DNA of 64,000 nucleotides from a virus. Location of the stretch: positions 1 to 64,000 of IMG/VR virus record IMGVR_UViG_3300027747_001761; one strand, given 5' to 3'. The position numbers were made by a program, and so were the translations under genes. Below the pieces are notes generated by a model. The model had not been told where the DNA came from, did not search any database, and saw only the letters and a list, made by a program, of their open reading frames with translations. The first letter of the stretch is position 1; every line of letters starts with the position of its first letter. Below, piece by piece: positions 1 to 7,008 of this stretch.

Positions 1-359
1 ATGGTTCCAAGTAGTTGTGTGATGTCTTGACCAAGAGAGTATCCGGGATGTTTGGTTATGTCCTTATCATATTCAATTTCATTGGGGAACTTAAGGTAAG
101 ACCATATTGCATATATCTTTTGATATCTTGGGTCATTCTTTAGTTCGTTCTTCCAATAGGGATTAACCGGAACCCCCATATAGTCAGAGAGTTTATCAAG
201 GTCTATTAGTAGGTCAATGTAATGTGCTGATTCGTATTGGTCTGACTCATCATCTTTATATCCTATAACAAATGGATATGTTTTGGATAGACCTTTGACT
301 GACATCTCAATCCCCTTTCTTTTCATTGGGGTTATATCCTTTGGGGTTTCTTCTTTCAT
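1..359 (-). CDS. Hypothetical protein, 3' part beyond window
   Basis: An open frame of 119 codons runs without a stop from an ATG at 359 to the left edge, so the C-terminus is missing. The start region reads MKEETPKDITPM and later has YPFVIGYKDDESDQYESAHY. It has no recognised domain and no clear N-terminal tag. The start is supported by an ATATTTAT motif that ends 4 bases upstream, the same spacing as at many other genes here. Function is unknown. Confidence 0.75.
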   Translation of the reverse strand, partial: MKEETPKDITPMKRKGIEMSVKGLSKTYPFVIGYKDDESDQYESAHYIDLLIDLDKLSDYMGVPVNPYWKNELKNDPRYQKIYAIWSYLKFPNEIEYDKDITKHPGYSLGQDITQLLGT

Positions 360-363
360 ACTA

Positions 364-371
364 ATAAATAT
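364..371 (-). promoter_or_regulatory. Late-type promoter motif ATATTTAT
   Basis: Sense-strand ATATTTAT ends 4 bases before the ATG at 359. No -33 element is seen. Assigned as a phage promoter from its recurrence at more than 20 gene starts. Confidence 0.55.
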
Positions 372-384
372 ATTGAATATTTTA

Positions 385-416
385 TTTGGTTATGTCATTT
401 GTTATTCGTACCTTTG
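385..416 (+). promoter_or_regulatory. Host-type promoter TTTG-20-TACCTTTG
   Basis: TTTG at 385-388 and TACCTTTG at 409-416 are 20 bases apart, the Bacteroidota -33/-7 arrangement. Transcription would start near 423 and read through an unusual GC-rich leader into the gene at 567. Confidence 0.7.
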
Positions 417-566
417 TATCACTGAATTGGTAACCACACCAACAGGGGGCGGACCTTAAGGGTGGAAGAGTAGACTCCACAGCGCTTTATATTTTTTATA
501 TAAATCCCCCCGTTTAATTTTTGTTGATTCTAAATAATATTATTCCTATCTTTAAATAAAAACACT
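417..566 (+). ncRNA. Structured leader or small RNA candidate
   Basis: About 145 bases separate the promoter at 385-416 from the next ATG. In a very AT-rich genome this stretch holds a GC-rich block (about 448-485) with short self-complementary arms around GAGTAGACTC, followed by a T-rich run (490-502) and a C6 run. It may be a regulatory leader or an independent small RNA. No known riboswitch class is recognised. Confidence 0.3.
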
Positions 567-716
567 ATGAAAGACGAGACTTATAAAATCATCATTCGTG
601 ATTCTAAATCACAAACCACAGTTGAGACAACAATTACCGCTAAAAGATATCAGGATGCTAAGTTAATGGCTGAATCTATGTATGGTGGAAAAAACATTAC
701 TATCACAATTATCTAA
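567..716 (+). CDS. Small hypothetical protein, 49 aa
   Basis: A 50-codon frame begins MKDETYKIIIRDSKSQ and ends GGKNITITII. Alternating hydrophobic and polar residues at both ends suggest a small beta-alpha-beta fold. The body (TTITAKRYQDAKLMAESMYGG) looks like a genuine coding sequence rather than chance. TATCTTTA just upstream may be a weak second promoter. No family recognised. Confidence 0.65.
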   Translation: MKDETYKIIIRDSKSQTTVETTITAKRYQDAKLMAESMYGGKNITITII

Positions 717-722
717 GATTTT

Positions 723-803
723 TTGAGAATATCATAATTGACCCTACGTGGTTTTGAAAAAATAGTGTAATGATTCCCCCATTTATTTGAGAATGTCATA
801 ATT
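723..803 (+). repeat. Direct repeat 17 bp, possible operator
   Basis: TTGAGAATATCATAATT at 723-739 recurs at 787-803 with one change (A to G), 64 bases apart. The second copy covers the -33 element and spacer of the promoter at 787-817, where a repressor or activator could act. Confidence 0.5.
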
Positions 804-817
804 TATTTATATCTTTG
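787..817 (+). promoter_or_regulatory. Host-type promoter TTG-20-TATCTTTG
   Basis: TTG at 787-789 and TATCTTTG at 810-817, 20 bases apart. It drives the small membrane gene at 866 with a leader of about 40 bases. Confidence 0.75.
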
Positions 818-865
818 TACTTTACCGGTGTTCATCGCCGTCAACTCTTAATAACTTAAACTATT

Positions 866-1021
866 ATGACTATGTTAATCATACTATTAATTTCCGGAAT
901 CCTACTTCTAATGATGGCTTATATGGATAAACATATTATCCCCACTCTTAATCCGGAAAACAAGTTCCGTAAATGGTGGAGAAAACATATTATTGATGAA
1001 GACCCTTTTGACCATTTATAA
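866..1021 (+). CDS. Small membrane protein, 51 aa
   Basis: The frame starts MTMLIILLISGILLLMMAYM, one transmembrane helix at about residues 3-20, followed by a polar tail with KWWRKHIIDEDPFDHL. It is probably an inner-membrane peptide with a charged cytoplasmic end. It lies 48 bases after a good host-type promoter, so early expression is likely. Its 3' end overlaps the convergent gene at 990-1313 by 32 bases. Confidence 0.65.
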   Translation: MTMLIILLISGILLLMMAYMDKHIIPTLNPENKFRKWWRKHIIDEDPFDHL

Positions 1022-1313
1022 AATCGGTCACATAAGATAGGGAATGATTTCGTATCTCCATATTTAAATCCTTATAATCCCCCTCATTCAGTGGGGACTC
1101 TTGGTCTATTAATGTAATCACCTTCCACATATCCGTTTTGATTAGTTGAAGGACATCCTGTTTTATTCTCTTCCCTATCCTTGAATAGGTATATACACAT
1201 TCCCCCACTCCATAATCTACTACATATGTCTCACCTGACACACTGACAGATGGGGTAAACCCGGTTAAGTATTTGTAAATCGACTCGTTAGAGGAGTATT
1301 GTTTTGGTACCAT
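990..1313 (-). CDS. Hypothetical protein, 107 aa
   Basis: Begins MVPKQYSSNESIYKYL. It has a central beta-rich stretch (SVSGETYVVDYGVGECVYTY) and a helical C-terminal half. No family recognised and no N-terminal tag. A late-type motif lies 18 bases upstream of the ATG. The last 32 bases overlap the convergent small membrane gene. Confidence 0.7.
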   Translation of the reverse strand: MVPKQYSSNESIYKYLTGFTPSVSVSGETYVVDYGVGECVYTYSRIGKRIKQDVLQLIKTDMWKVITLIDQESPLNEGDYKDLNMEIRNHSLSYVTDFINGQKGLHQ

Positions 1314-1331
1314 AAATGTTAATAACTTTTT

Positions 1332-1339
1332 ATAAATAT
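1332..1339 (-). promoter_or_regulatory. Late-type promoter motif ATATTTAT
   Basis: Sense ATATTTAT 18 bases upstream of the ATG at 1313. Confidence 0.45.
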
Positions 1340-2252
1340 AGTTATCAACAATGGGGATATCAATACTGTCAGGGGGAATTGTTTATAACTTTTTATGTTA
1401 AAATTCTTGATTTTGACAAAATGTCAGTCACGTTCGTCGATGGGGATAATCCTTTTCCCCCCTTTTAAGGTACAGACCTTACCCCACTCTACCACTTTTT
1501 ACCACCAAATATGTGTTCCAGCATAGTGAGAAGTCAATTTTTTCCCCCTGACGATACTCTCAGGACCAATTATTTTACTATATACGTTTCCCAGTAAATT
1601 CTGTAAGTAATGGTATAGTAGGCGTGGGAACCGTTAGGTGTTAGGAAAGTATCTTCAACGACCACTTTAGTGGGGTATTTATGACCTATAATGAACGAAC
1701 TCAATCATCCATATATGGGACACCATACAGACACAAAATACCATTAAAAGTTATTATTTGTATCACTCTTATGAGTTTAAAACTGACTACACTGATACAA
1801 AACATAACTTATTATACCGGATTATATTCATTCACATATAATTAACCACTTGTGGTTCCCTTTATATGTCTTTACATATAATCCACAATAACATCCCTGA
1901 GTGTTCATCTCATTACATTGTTCATTGCCAATGAACATACACTTTAAATGAACACCATACCGGATAACTAATTGTGTCGGAGACCGACACATAGTGGAGT
2001 GTCCTTCACTTGTCCCTCTTCTTAGTGGGGGGAACGAAGTTCCCCATTATAAATGGGGGGATATTCGTATTTATCCGTATATATACGAATTGATATACGT
2101 ATAAATTATTGAGTTTTTTATACAGATGAATATTGATGTGTATAAATAAATGGATTCTTTATATATAAGAAAATAGTAAAGGATGAAACTATGAGTGAAT
2201 TCCGGAACGGAGTGTAGGACTATGAACGAATGGATTTATCGTTTAGTATTTT
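1340..2252. other. Hairpin-rich, mostly non-coding stretch
   Basis: About 900 bases with no convincing gene but several perfect inverted repeats: AACCAC/GTGGTT (1844-1857), GTTCATT/AATGAAC (1920-1936), TGTGTCGG/CCGACACA (1973-1991), and GGGGAAC/GTTCCCC (2029-2045), whose 3' arm can instead pair with ATGGGG at 2053-2058. Palindromic TATACGAA-type repeats follow at 2060-2105. It could hold structured RNAs or a replication or packaging site. No tRNA cloverleaf was found. Confidence 0.5.
1828..1992 (-). CDS. Possible small Cys-containing protein, 54 aa
   Basis: A minus-strand frame starts MCRSPTQLVIRYGVHLK and ends NHKWLIICE, with six cysteines including a C-x-C pair in NTQGCYCGLYVK. The composition looks protein-like, but no promoter motif lies upstream and the frame runs through two of the hairpins of this region. 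It may be a real small gene or chance. Confidence 0.3.
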   Translation of the reverse strand: MCRSPTQLVIRYGVHLKCMFIGNEQCNEMNTQGCYCGLYVKTYKGNHKWLIICE

Positions 2253-2690
2253 TTAATTAGTTAATATTATTTGATACTTCATATCGGCAACATATTCTAA
2301 TATAGATTTTTTGGGTTGTTTAATAAATCTCATAATATGTTTGTTTGGGTTGAACTTTTCTAATTCAGGTAATACATCATTATCCCCCATAACATAATTG
2401 TGGGTTTTAGTATAATCTAATGCGTATTTATTATATCCTTCACCATCCATAATAGTAATAGATTTTCTATCTCCACCCCATAATTCTAATTCGGTGATAT
2501 ATTTGTCTAAATCATCCTCATATATACACCAACATTGTATTCCTTTATAAGGAAGTTTTCTTTTTGTTCCTATGTTATCAAACTTATCATATCTAACAAA
2601 TATGTATTTCCCCCGGGTTTCTTCATCTGATGATTCTTTTATAACCCCCATCATTTGTTTTATCCTATGTATGTTTTCGTGTAAGTTCAT
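2253..2690 (-). CDS. Class A tagged protein, 145 aa
   Basis: The N-terminus MNLHENIHRIKQMMGVIKE is nearly identical to that of the next gene, while the bodies are unrelated. The tag ends in I-K-E, fitting the [ILV]-x-E form of prohead-protease sites. The body (from about residue 20) is soluble, mixed alpha/beta, with no recognised domain. An ATATTTAT motif ends 4 bases before the ATG. I infer a capsid-packaged protein of unknown activity. The promoter, tag and terminator are part of a 103-bp repeat shared with the upstream gene. Confidence 0.8.
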   Translation of the reverse strand: MNLHENIHRIKQMMGVIKESSDEETRGKYIFVRYDKFDNIGTKRKLPYKGIQCWCIYEDDLDKYITELELWGGDRKSITIMDGEGYNKYALDYTKTHNYVMGDNDVLPELEKFNPNKHIMRFIKQPKKSILEYVADMKYQIILTN

Positions 2691-2694
2691 ACTA

Positions 2695-2702
2695 ATAAAT
2701 AT
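2695..2702 (-). promoter_or_regulatory. Late-type promoter motif ATATTTAT
   Basis: Ends 4 bases before the ATG at 2690; lies directly after a terminator hairpin. Confidence 0.6.
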
Positions 2703-2705
2703 AAA

Positions 2706-2734
2706 AAAAGGGAGAATGTTACTTCCCCCTTTTA
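2706..2734 (-). terminator. Intrinsic terminator
   Basis: Sense AAAAGGGGGAAG / CTCCCTTTTTTT hairpin after the gene at 2763-3236, imperfect stem followed by a T run. Confidence 0.7.
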
Positions 2735-2762
2735 ATTATTTTCTGATGAATAGTTTTATCGT

Positions 2763-3236
2763 TTAGTATTTTTCTAATACAACATACATAATATAACCAT
2801 CATCATAAAAGTATCCGTAGTCTTTTATTTTCATATTAAACTCTTCCCCTATTCGTGGGAATCTATTTGTTACGATACTTTCTATAACTTCTGATTCGGA
2901 CATACCTTTGTATTGTGGTTTGTTATATACGGCTGACCAACAAGAATCAACCCATCCTTCATAGAATACAATTGTGTTATTATCTAATATGTTCTGTATA
3001 TATACTTGGTCATCGTAACCGTCCCAATCATCCACCAACATATCGTACTCAGGTTTCTCTATATTGTAGTTTGGATTTTCATTAACTTGTTTGAAGAAAT
3101 TATCTATTAACTCCATTCTTGTTATATCTGACATTGAACAAGACCTATATTGTTCTTCCCCCATTTTTTCGAATCGGTTCTCATCAATTGAATCCATCAT
3201 TTGTTTTATCCTATGTATGTTTTCGTGTAAGTTCAT
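2763..3236 (-). CDS. Class A tagged protein, 157 aa
   Basis: Starts MNLHENIHRIKQMMDSIDE; the first 14 residues equal those of the gene at 2690 and the tag ends I-D-E. The acidic body contains DDWDGYDDQVYIQNILDN and a Trp/Cys pair in GWVDSCWSAVYNKP. No domain recognised. ATATTTAT ends 4 bases before the ATG, so it is probably transcribed separately from the nitroreductase upstream. Inferred virion-packaged protein. Confidence 0.8.
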   Translation of the reverse strand: MNLHENIHRIKQMMDSIDENRFEKMGEEQYRSCSMSDITRMELIDNFFKQVNENPNYNIEKPEYDMLVDDWDGYDDQVYIQNILDNNTIVFYEGWVDSCWSAVYNKPQYKGMSESEVIESIVTNRFPRIGEEFNMKIKDYGYFYDDGYIMYVVLEKY

Positions 3237-3240
3237 ACTA

Positions 3241-3248
3241 ATAAATAT
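3241..3248 (-). promoter_or_regulatory. Late-type promoter motif ATATTTAT
   Basis: Ends 4 bases before the ATG at 3236. Confidence 0.6.
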
Positions 3249-3251
3249 AAA

Positions 3252-3280
3252 AAAAGGGAGAATGTTACTTCCCCCTTTTA
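3252..3280 (-). terminator. Intrinsic terminator after nitroreductase
   Basis: Same hairpin as at 2706-2734, directly after the nitroreductase stop codon. Confidence 0.7.
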
Positions 3281-3281
3281 A

Positions 3282-3905
3282 TTATTTTCTGATGAAGAAC
3301 ATATCTCTTCTTACTTTCTTCATTGTGGATAGTGAATCATTCTCTGTGTCTCTATATCCTAATGGTAATACAAGTGTAGATTTTAATCCTAATTCTTTTA
3401 ATTCTAATATCTCATCTACTTGTGATGGTACGAATCCCTCCATTGGAGTTGAATCCACCCCTTCTATTGCTGATGCTACTAATGAGAACCCTAATCCTAT
3501 ATACGTTTGTTTCTGAGCCCATATTGTTTTTTGTTCTTCAGACATATTTGTGATTGTTCCCACCATCATACCTTTTAAATCATCTAATACATTCACCGGG
3601 ATGTTTCTTTGGTCCGCTATAGTGTTGATGTAGTTCTCCACCGACCATTCGGTAATCTCGTCCCATACAGCGAATACCAATACAGCTGATGAATCTTTTA
3701 GTTGCGTTTGCCCGTAACACGCTCCTACTAACTTTTCTTTTAACTCTTGGTCCTCCACCACGATTACCTGATACGGTGTTAGCCCATATGAACTCGGAGC
3801 CAATCTTGTTGCCTCTAAGATTCTCTCTAATTTATCCTGAGGTATTTTATCCCCATTCATTTTCTTGGTGGCATATCTCCACTGTAACGATTCTATTAAT
3901 TCCAT
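3282..3905 (-). CDS. Nitroreductase-family NAD(P)H:FMN oxidoreductase
   Basis: At 207 residues it has the usual length of NfsB-like flavoproteins. Visible family features are the N-terminal helix with RYATKKM (about 10-16), the phosphate-contacting RLAPSSYGLTPYQ (about 34-46), and the C-terminal LPLGYRD. Such enzymes bind FMN as dimers and reduce nitro compounds or quinones with NAD(P)H; the phage substrate is unknown. It is the last gene of a group running from 4571 and ends at a terminator. It carries no N-terminal tag, so it probably acts in the host cytoplasm. Confidence 0.88.
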   Translation of the reverse strand: MELIESLQWRYATKKMNGDKIPQDKLERILEATRLAPSSYGLTPYQVIVVEDQELKEKLVGACYGQTQLKDSSAVLVFAVWDEITEWSVENYINTIADQRNIPVNVLDDLKGMMVGTITNMSEEQKTIWAQKQTYIGLGFSLVASAIEGVDSTPMEGFVPSQVDEILELKELGLKSTLVLPLGYRDTENDSLSTMKKVRRDMFFIRK

Positions 3906-3909
3906 AGTG

Positions 3910-4266
3910 TTATTTGTTTTTTATTAGTTTTATTATGTTTGTTTGAATATCTATGTTTTCTATATTCCATTCACCCTTTGGTAAGGGAAAATAAATTTCA
4001 TCCCAATTACTACTATCGTTTGTATCAGCAATTAATTTATTGCTAGTAGATATTCCCACATTCATATACCCTTTTGGTATTTTAATTATTAATTCTTTCA
4101 TATCCTCCTCACTATAACCTTGTTGTTGCTTTTCCATTTCTTTGGCTTGTTCAAGTAATTTACGTTCTCTGTCATCAAACTCACTTGGTTTCATTTCTGT
4201 AAGTTCAGATTGTTTAATTAGTTCTTTTAGTTCAATATAGAACCATTCTACTGCTGATTTTTTCAT
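3910..4266 (-). CDS. Hypothetical phage protein, 118 aa
   Basis: Starts MKKSAVEWFYIELKELIKQ and contains EQAKEMEKQQ at about 39-48. This AVEW...QAKEMEKQQ layout is one I associate with conserved unnamed Bacteroidota phage and prophage proteins. The C-terminal half (KGEWNIENIDIQTN) is beta-rich. It sits 4 bases before the nitroreductase gene and 1 base after the previous stop, so the genes are co-transcribed. Function unknown. Confidence 0.75.
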   Translation of the reverse strand: MKKSAVEWFYIELKELIKQSELTEMKPSEFDDRERKLLEQAKEMEKQQQGYSEEDMKELIIKIPKGYMNVGISTSNKLIADTNDSSNWDEIYFPLPKGEWNIENIDIQTNIIKLIKNK

Positions 4267-4267
4267 A

Positions 4268-4450
4268 CTAATATTTGTTGTTTATTTGTTTTAATTCATT
4301 CTCTATTAACTCTTTTTTGTATATTAACAGTAACCTTTTACTCTCTTGTCGCACAATATCTTCCGCTATAAGATAAAGTTGTCTTCCCTCCTCTGTTGAC
4401 CATCCTGTTCTTGTAAGACATAATGCCTGTATTAATGTTAATTCTTCCAT
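4268..4450 (-). CDS. Small helical protein, 60 aa
   Basis: The start MEELTLIQALCLTRTGWST at 4450 fits directly behind the small membrane gene that stops at 4455. The rest is charged and helical (EDIVRQESKRLLLIYKKELIENEL), likely a short coiled coil. No family recognised. Confidence 0.6.
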   Translation of the reverse strand: MEELTLIQALCLTRTGWSTEEGRQLYLIAEDIVRQESKRLLLIYKKELIENELKQINNKY

Positions 4451-4454
4451 AATC

Positions 4455-4571
4455 TTATTTCTTTTTAATTTTTTGTTCGTTTTCATCATATAGGGGTTCA
4501 TTCCATAATATTCCTACTACAGCAGCACCCAATACAAATCCTATTATCATTCCTATAAATAATAGTTCCAT
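4455..4571 (-). CDS. Small membrane protein, 38 aa
   Basis: MELLFIGMIIGFVLGAAVVG is a single transmembrane helix with small-residue spacing, followed by a charged tail ending KIKKK. It begins the operon that leads to the nitroreductase. It may be a phage membrane peptide. No clear promoter motif precedes it. Confidence 0.6.
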   Translation of the reverse strand: MELLFIGMIIGFVLGAAVVGILWNEPLYDENEQKIKKK

Positions 4572-4631
4572 AATCTTATTTGATTTTATCTAATTATAAT
4601 TATTTTCCCCCGGATAATCAATAAAATGTTT

Positions 4632-4651
4632 TATCTTTGTTTGATATTTAT
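4632..4651 (+). promoter_or_regulatory. Dual promoter: TATCTTTG and ATATTTAT
   Basis: A host-type -7 box TATCTTTG (4632-4639, no clear -33) is followed by the late motif (4644-4651) ending 4 bases before the ATG at 4656. Both early and late transcription are possible. Confidence 0.5.
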
Positions 4652-4655
4652 TTAT

Positions 4656-5090
4656 ATGAAAGTAACGATAACCGAAAATAGAATGTATAACCTCCTTAAT
4701 AAATCCCTCGAACATTTGTTTGATGGCTTTGATGATACCTATTATACTTGGGCAGACTTTAACTGTGGTTGGGGTGTATGTTGTGATATATATGCCGTTG
4801 GTTTTACACTTCCCGATAGGGAACACGATGACTACCTTTTTAAACTAATTGATAGTGAGAACTATGATAATAACGGTGACTACGGTGAAGAACTAACAGG
4901 CGAACTACCTGAAATATGTGAAGAACAACCTGACATAACCAACCCCCAATTTGATACCATTATCTTTTATGAACTATTTGTAGAAGAACTTGAGAGTTAC
5001 TTAGGTCCAATACGTAATTGGGGTAGTGAATTGTTAGGTCTGTTAAATACTAAGTTCGGTATGAATGCTAAGAAAATAATATTCATATGA
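4656..5090 (+). CDS. Class C (ITE) tagged protein, 144 aa
   Basis: The start at 4656 gives MKVTITENRMYNLLNKSLE; an upstream ATG at 4626 would precede the promoter motifs and is rejected. The tag has the V-T-I-T-E core. The body is acidic and ends with ELLGLLNTKFGMNAKKIIFI, a C-terminal helix-plus-strand also found in the next gene. First of three overlapping tagged genes (4-base overlaps). Confidence 0.8.
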   Translation: MKVTITENRMYNLLNKSLEHLFDGFDDTYYTWADFNCGWGVCCDIYAVGFTLPDREHDDYLFKLIDSENYDNNGDYGEELTGELPEICEEQPDITNPQFDTIIFYELFVEELESYLGPIRNWGSELLGLLNTKFGMNAKKIIFI

Positions 5091-5392
5091 GAATAATAAT
5101 CACAGAAGATAAAAGAAATCGTCTCGCAATTAATTGGTTAGAAGATGAATATCCCGACTTAAAAAAGATGGTGTTCCCCTCACACGAAGGTGTATTTATA
5201 TCCGATAAAGGAATGTTCAAAATGCTTTACAACAGTAGAGTAAAAGGATTCTATGTTTTAAGTGAAATATGGGACTTTATCCGTCATATGTTTGGATTTG
5301 ATAATGATGAAGTTAGTAAGATATTATTAGAGTGGGGTAATAAAAAGTTTGGATTCAGAGCCAAGAAATGTTATAAAGTAGACCAAATATGA
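5087..5392 (+). CDS. ITE-family tagged protein, 101 aa
   Basis: Starts MRIIITEDKRNRLAINWLED. The layout (tag, WL, short sheet, then EIWDFIRHMFGF, then LLEWGNKKFGFRAKK) matches the proteins at 17928 and 18276, so this is one of several paralogues. The ATGA overlap with both neighbours implies translational coupling. Function unknown; inferred virion cargo. Confidence 0.85.
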   Translation: MRIIITEDKRNRLAINWLEDEYPDLKKMVFPSHEGVFISDKGMFKMLYNSRVKGFYVLSEIWDFIRHMFGFDNDEVSKILLEWGNKKFGFRAKKCYKVDQI

Positions 5393-5745
5393 AAATAGTT
5401 ATAACTGAGAACAAAAGAAACAAAATTGTAACCAAATGGTTGGATATGAACTATGGTGACTTAGTGATGGGGTCGACTGGTCATAGATATATATATTATC
5501 TTGATAAGGGTAGAAACAAAATCTTTACATTTAATCGTAATACAGCAGGGATAGTTGATTTATCTGAGGAGATATCAAATCAATTAGTATCTATGTTTGG
5601 TATAACAAGTGGTTATGATATAAACGATATCTTTATCCCTTGGCTTATGAAAACATATAATCTATATGTTGAAAAGGTTAGGTATACTACTTGGCATTGT
5701 AATAAGTGTGGTAGATATCATATCACTAAATATCATATTGATTAA
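5389..5745 (+). CDS. ITE-family tagged protein with C-terminal CxxC
   Basis: Starts MKIVITENKRNKIVTKWLDM and follows the ITE-family layout with MNYGDL and SNQLVSMFGI. Unlike its paralogues it ends in WHCNKCGRYHITKYHID, a C-x-x-C plus histidines that could bind zinc. It closes the three-gene tagged operon. Confidence 0.83.
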   Translation: MKIVITENKRNKIVTKWLDMNYGDLVMGSTGHRYIYYLDKGRNKIFTFNRNTAGIVDLSEEISNQLVSMFGITSGYDINDIFIPWLMKTYNLYVEKVRYTTWHCNKCGRYHITKYHID

Positions 5746-5804
5746 TCCCCACGCTTATTAGTTTGTAGACTTATATTGTTGGGTTATAAGGTTGGTGACT
5801 TATA

Positions 5805-6062
5805 TTATGAGTATTCGTAGAAATCATCCCCATCTGTGGTGAATCTAAACAAAAATCTGTAGGGTATTGAACCAAGAATATTTAAAACACTATGACATTC
5901 ATCTACAATCTGTTCCTCAACTTCCTCTTCGGTTCCTGCCATCCAAAATGTAATCTCTATTAGGTTATCATACGATGTTATGTGATATTCCATAATATCA
6001 TCATCCATAGGTAATACGTATTTATCTATTAACTTATCTACTATTTTTAATATTGCCTCCAT
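5805..6062 (-). CDS. Hypothetical acidic protein, 85 aa
   Basis: Starts MEAILKIVDKLIDKYVLPMD and ends RFTTDGDDFYEYS. The helix-then-sheet pattern with a long acidic middle (GTEEEVEEQIVDE) is similar in style to other small phage proteins, without a named family. No tag. Separated from its neighbours by about 60 bases on each side. Confidence 0.65.
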   Translation of the reverse strand: MEAILKIVDKLIDKYVLPMDDDIMEYHITSYDNLIEITFWMAGTEEEVEEQIVDECHSVLNILGSIPYRFLFRFTTDGDDFYEYS

Positions 6063-6130
6063 AGTGTTAAATGTATATTATATAATACATTATCCCAGTT
6101 TTTATTGTGTTTTGTATATTATAATATACA

Positions 6131-6544
6131 TTAATAACTTTTTCCTGTTCCTTTATGTAACAATCTAAGACAGTCCGGCAATATGTTCTCAAATGTTACT
6201 ATATGATGTTTATAGTCACCATCATCAAAATGTCTATCTTTATACCAAGTAACCCCGGCACATTCCGTATTGATAATCCAAATGTCATCATCATAAGTAG
6301 AATCAAACATTTGTTTTTTGTCTAACGAATCTGTTGCGAATATGGATGGTTTACATTCCGTATCACCCCCGACGTGTTGTTGGTAACAATCCCCTACCGA
6401 TGTTTGAAGTCCGGTAAGTTCTATGTTCTCCCTCCACGCAGGATTTGATTTATGAACAATATATTCTCCCGGAGTATATTCATCACTCGCCGGAGAATAG
6501 GTTTCTTCCCTTAATATTCTTCTTATGGTATTTTTTAAACTCAT
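6131..6544 (-). CDS. Class B tagged protein with ART-like features
   Basis: The tag MSLKNTIRRILREE is followed by a body that resembles ADP-ribosyltransferase / RNA phosphotransferase-like folds: VHKSNPAWRENIELTGLQ (30-47, the common His-then-I-x-x-x-GL opening), IFATDS in the middle and a late HHIVTFENI strand. T4 Alt is a tagged, head-packaged ADP-ribosyltransferase, so the combination is suggestive. The catalytic glutamate cannot be assigned. Last gene of the five-gene tagged operon led by 8910. Confidence 0.6.
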   Translation of the reverse strand: MSLKNTIRRILREETYSPASDEYTPGEYIVHKSNPAWRENIELTGLQTSVGDCYQQHVGGDTECKPSIFATDSLDKKQMFDSTYDDDIWIINTECAGVTWYKDRHFDDGDYKHHIVTFENILPDCLRLLHKGTGKSY

Positions 6545-6546
6545 AT

Positions 6547-7005
6547 CTATTTGTAGTGTTTTAATGCGTCAACCATAAATAAGAAAACCTCATCTAATGT
6601 ATTATCATCTAAATCTGTATATCGTTCAGTAAAACTACTTTTGTGTCTTTCATAATCTTCACCATCATAAACATCTACGGTAACAAAGTCCGAATGGAAA
6701 TACTCAATTTGATGTAACTCATCACCAGGAGAACCATATGGAATTGCATCCATATTTAATTCATACGTAGATATCCCGGTTGAGTTACGTTCTTCGGCCA
6801 AATGTTTGACCACATCATTAATAAAATCAATCATTTCTTCATTTGAAAACACATAATCCCCCATCATTTTTGTAAGATTATTATATCCCCCAAAATAACG
6901 AATGGCTTGGTATAACCCCATTTCTTGAACAACATCAACCACTTTATTCTCATTGATAATCCCCATCATCTGATGGATTCTATGTATGTTCTCGTTTAAA
7001 TTCAT
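6547..7005 (-). CDS. Class A tagged protein, AIRYFG family
   Basis: The tag MNLNENIHRIHQMMGIINE precedes a body with QAIRYFGGYNNLTKMM and a C-terminal block starting ELHQIEYFHSDFVTVDVYD. The same two blocks occur in the next upstream gene, which carries a different tag. Function unknown. Two bases separate it from the gene at 6544, consistent with one transcript. Confidence 0.82.
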   Translation of the reverse strand: MNLNENIHRIHQMMGIINENKVVDVVQEMGLYQAIRYFGGYNNLTKMMGDYVFSNEEMIDFINDVVKHLAEERNSTGISTYELNMDAIPYGSPGDELHQIEYFHSDFVTVDVYDGEDYERHKSSFTERYTDLDDNTLDEVFLFMVDALKHYK

Positions 7006-7008
7006 ATC

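Larger units (their letters stand above)
2648..2750. repeat. 103-bp direct repeat, copy 1
   Basis: Identical to 3194-3296. It spans, in sense order, a short stretch like the end of the nitroreductase gene, a terminator, the ATATTTAT promoter and the first 43 coding bases (14 tag residues). Confidence 0.95.
3194..3296. repeat. 103-bp direct repeat, copy 2
   Basis: Perfect copy of 2648-2750, 546 bases away. Here it includes the true last codons of the nitroreductase gene, so this is likely the parental copy. Confidence 0.95.

Noticed and set aside
1681-1845. Plus-strand frame of 54 codons in the hairpin-rich region
   Set aside because: No promoter or composition support, and it crosses a hairpin; chance frame most likely.
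4590-4826. Minus-strand frame over the start of the 4656 gene
   Set aside because: Lies opposite a tagged gene with a clear promoter; no independent support.
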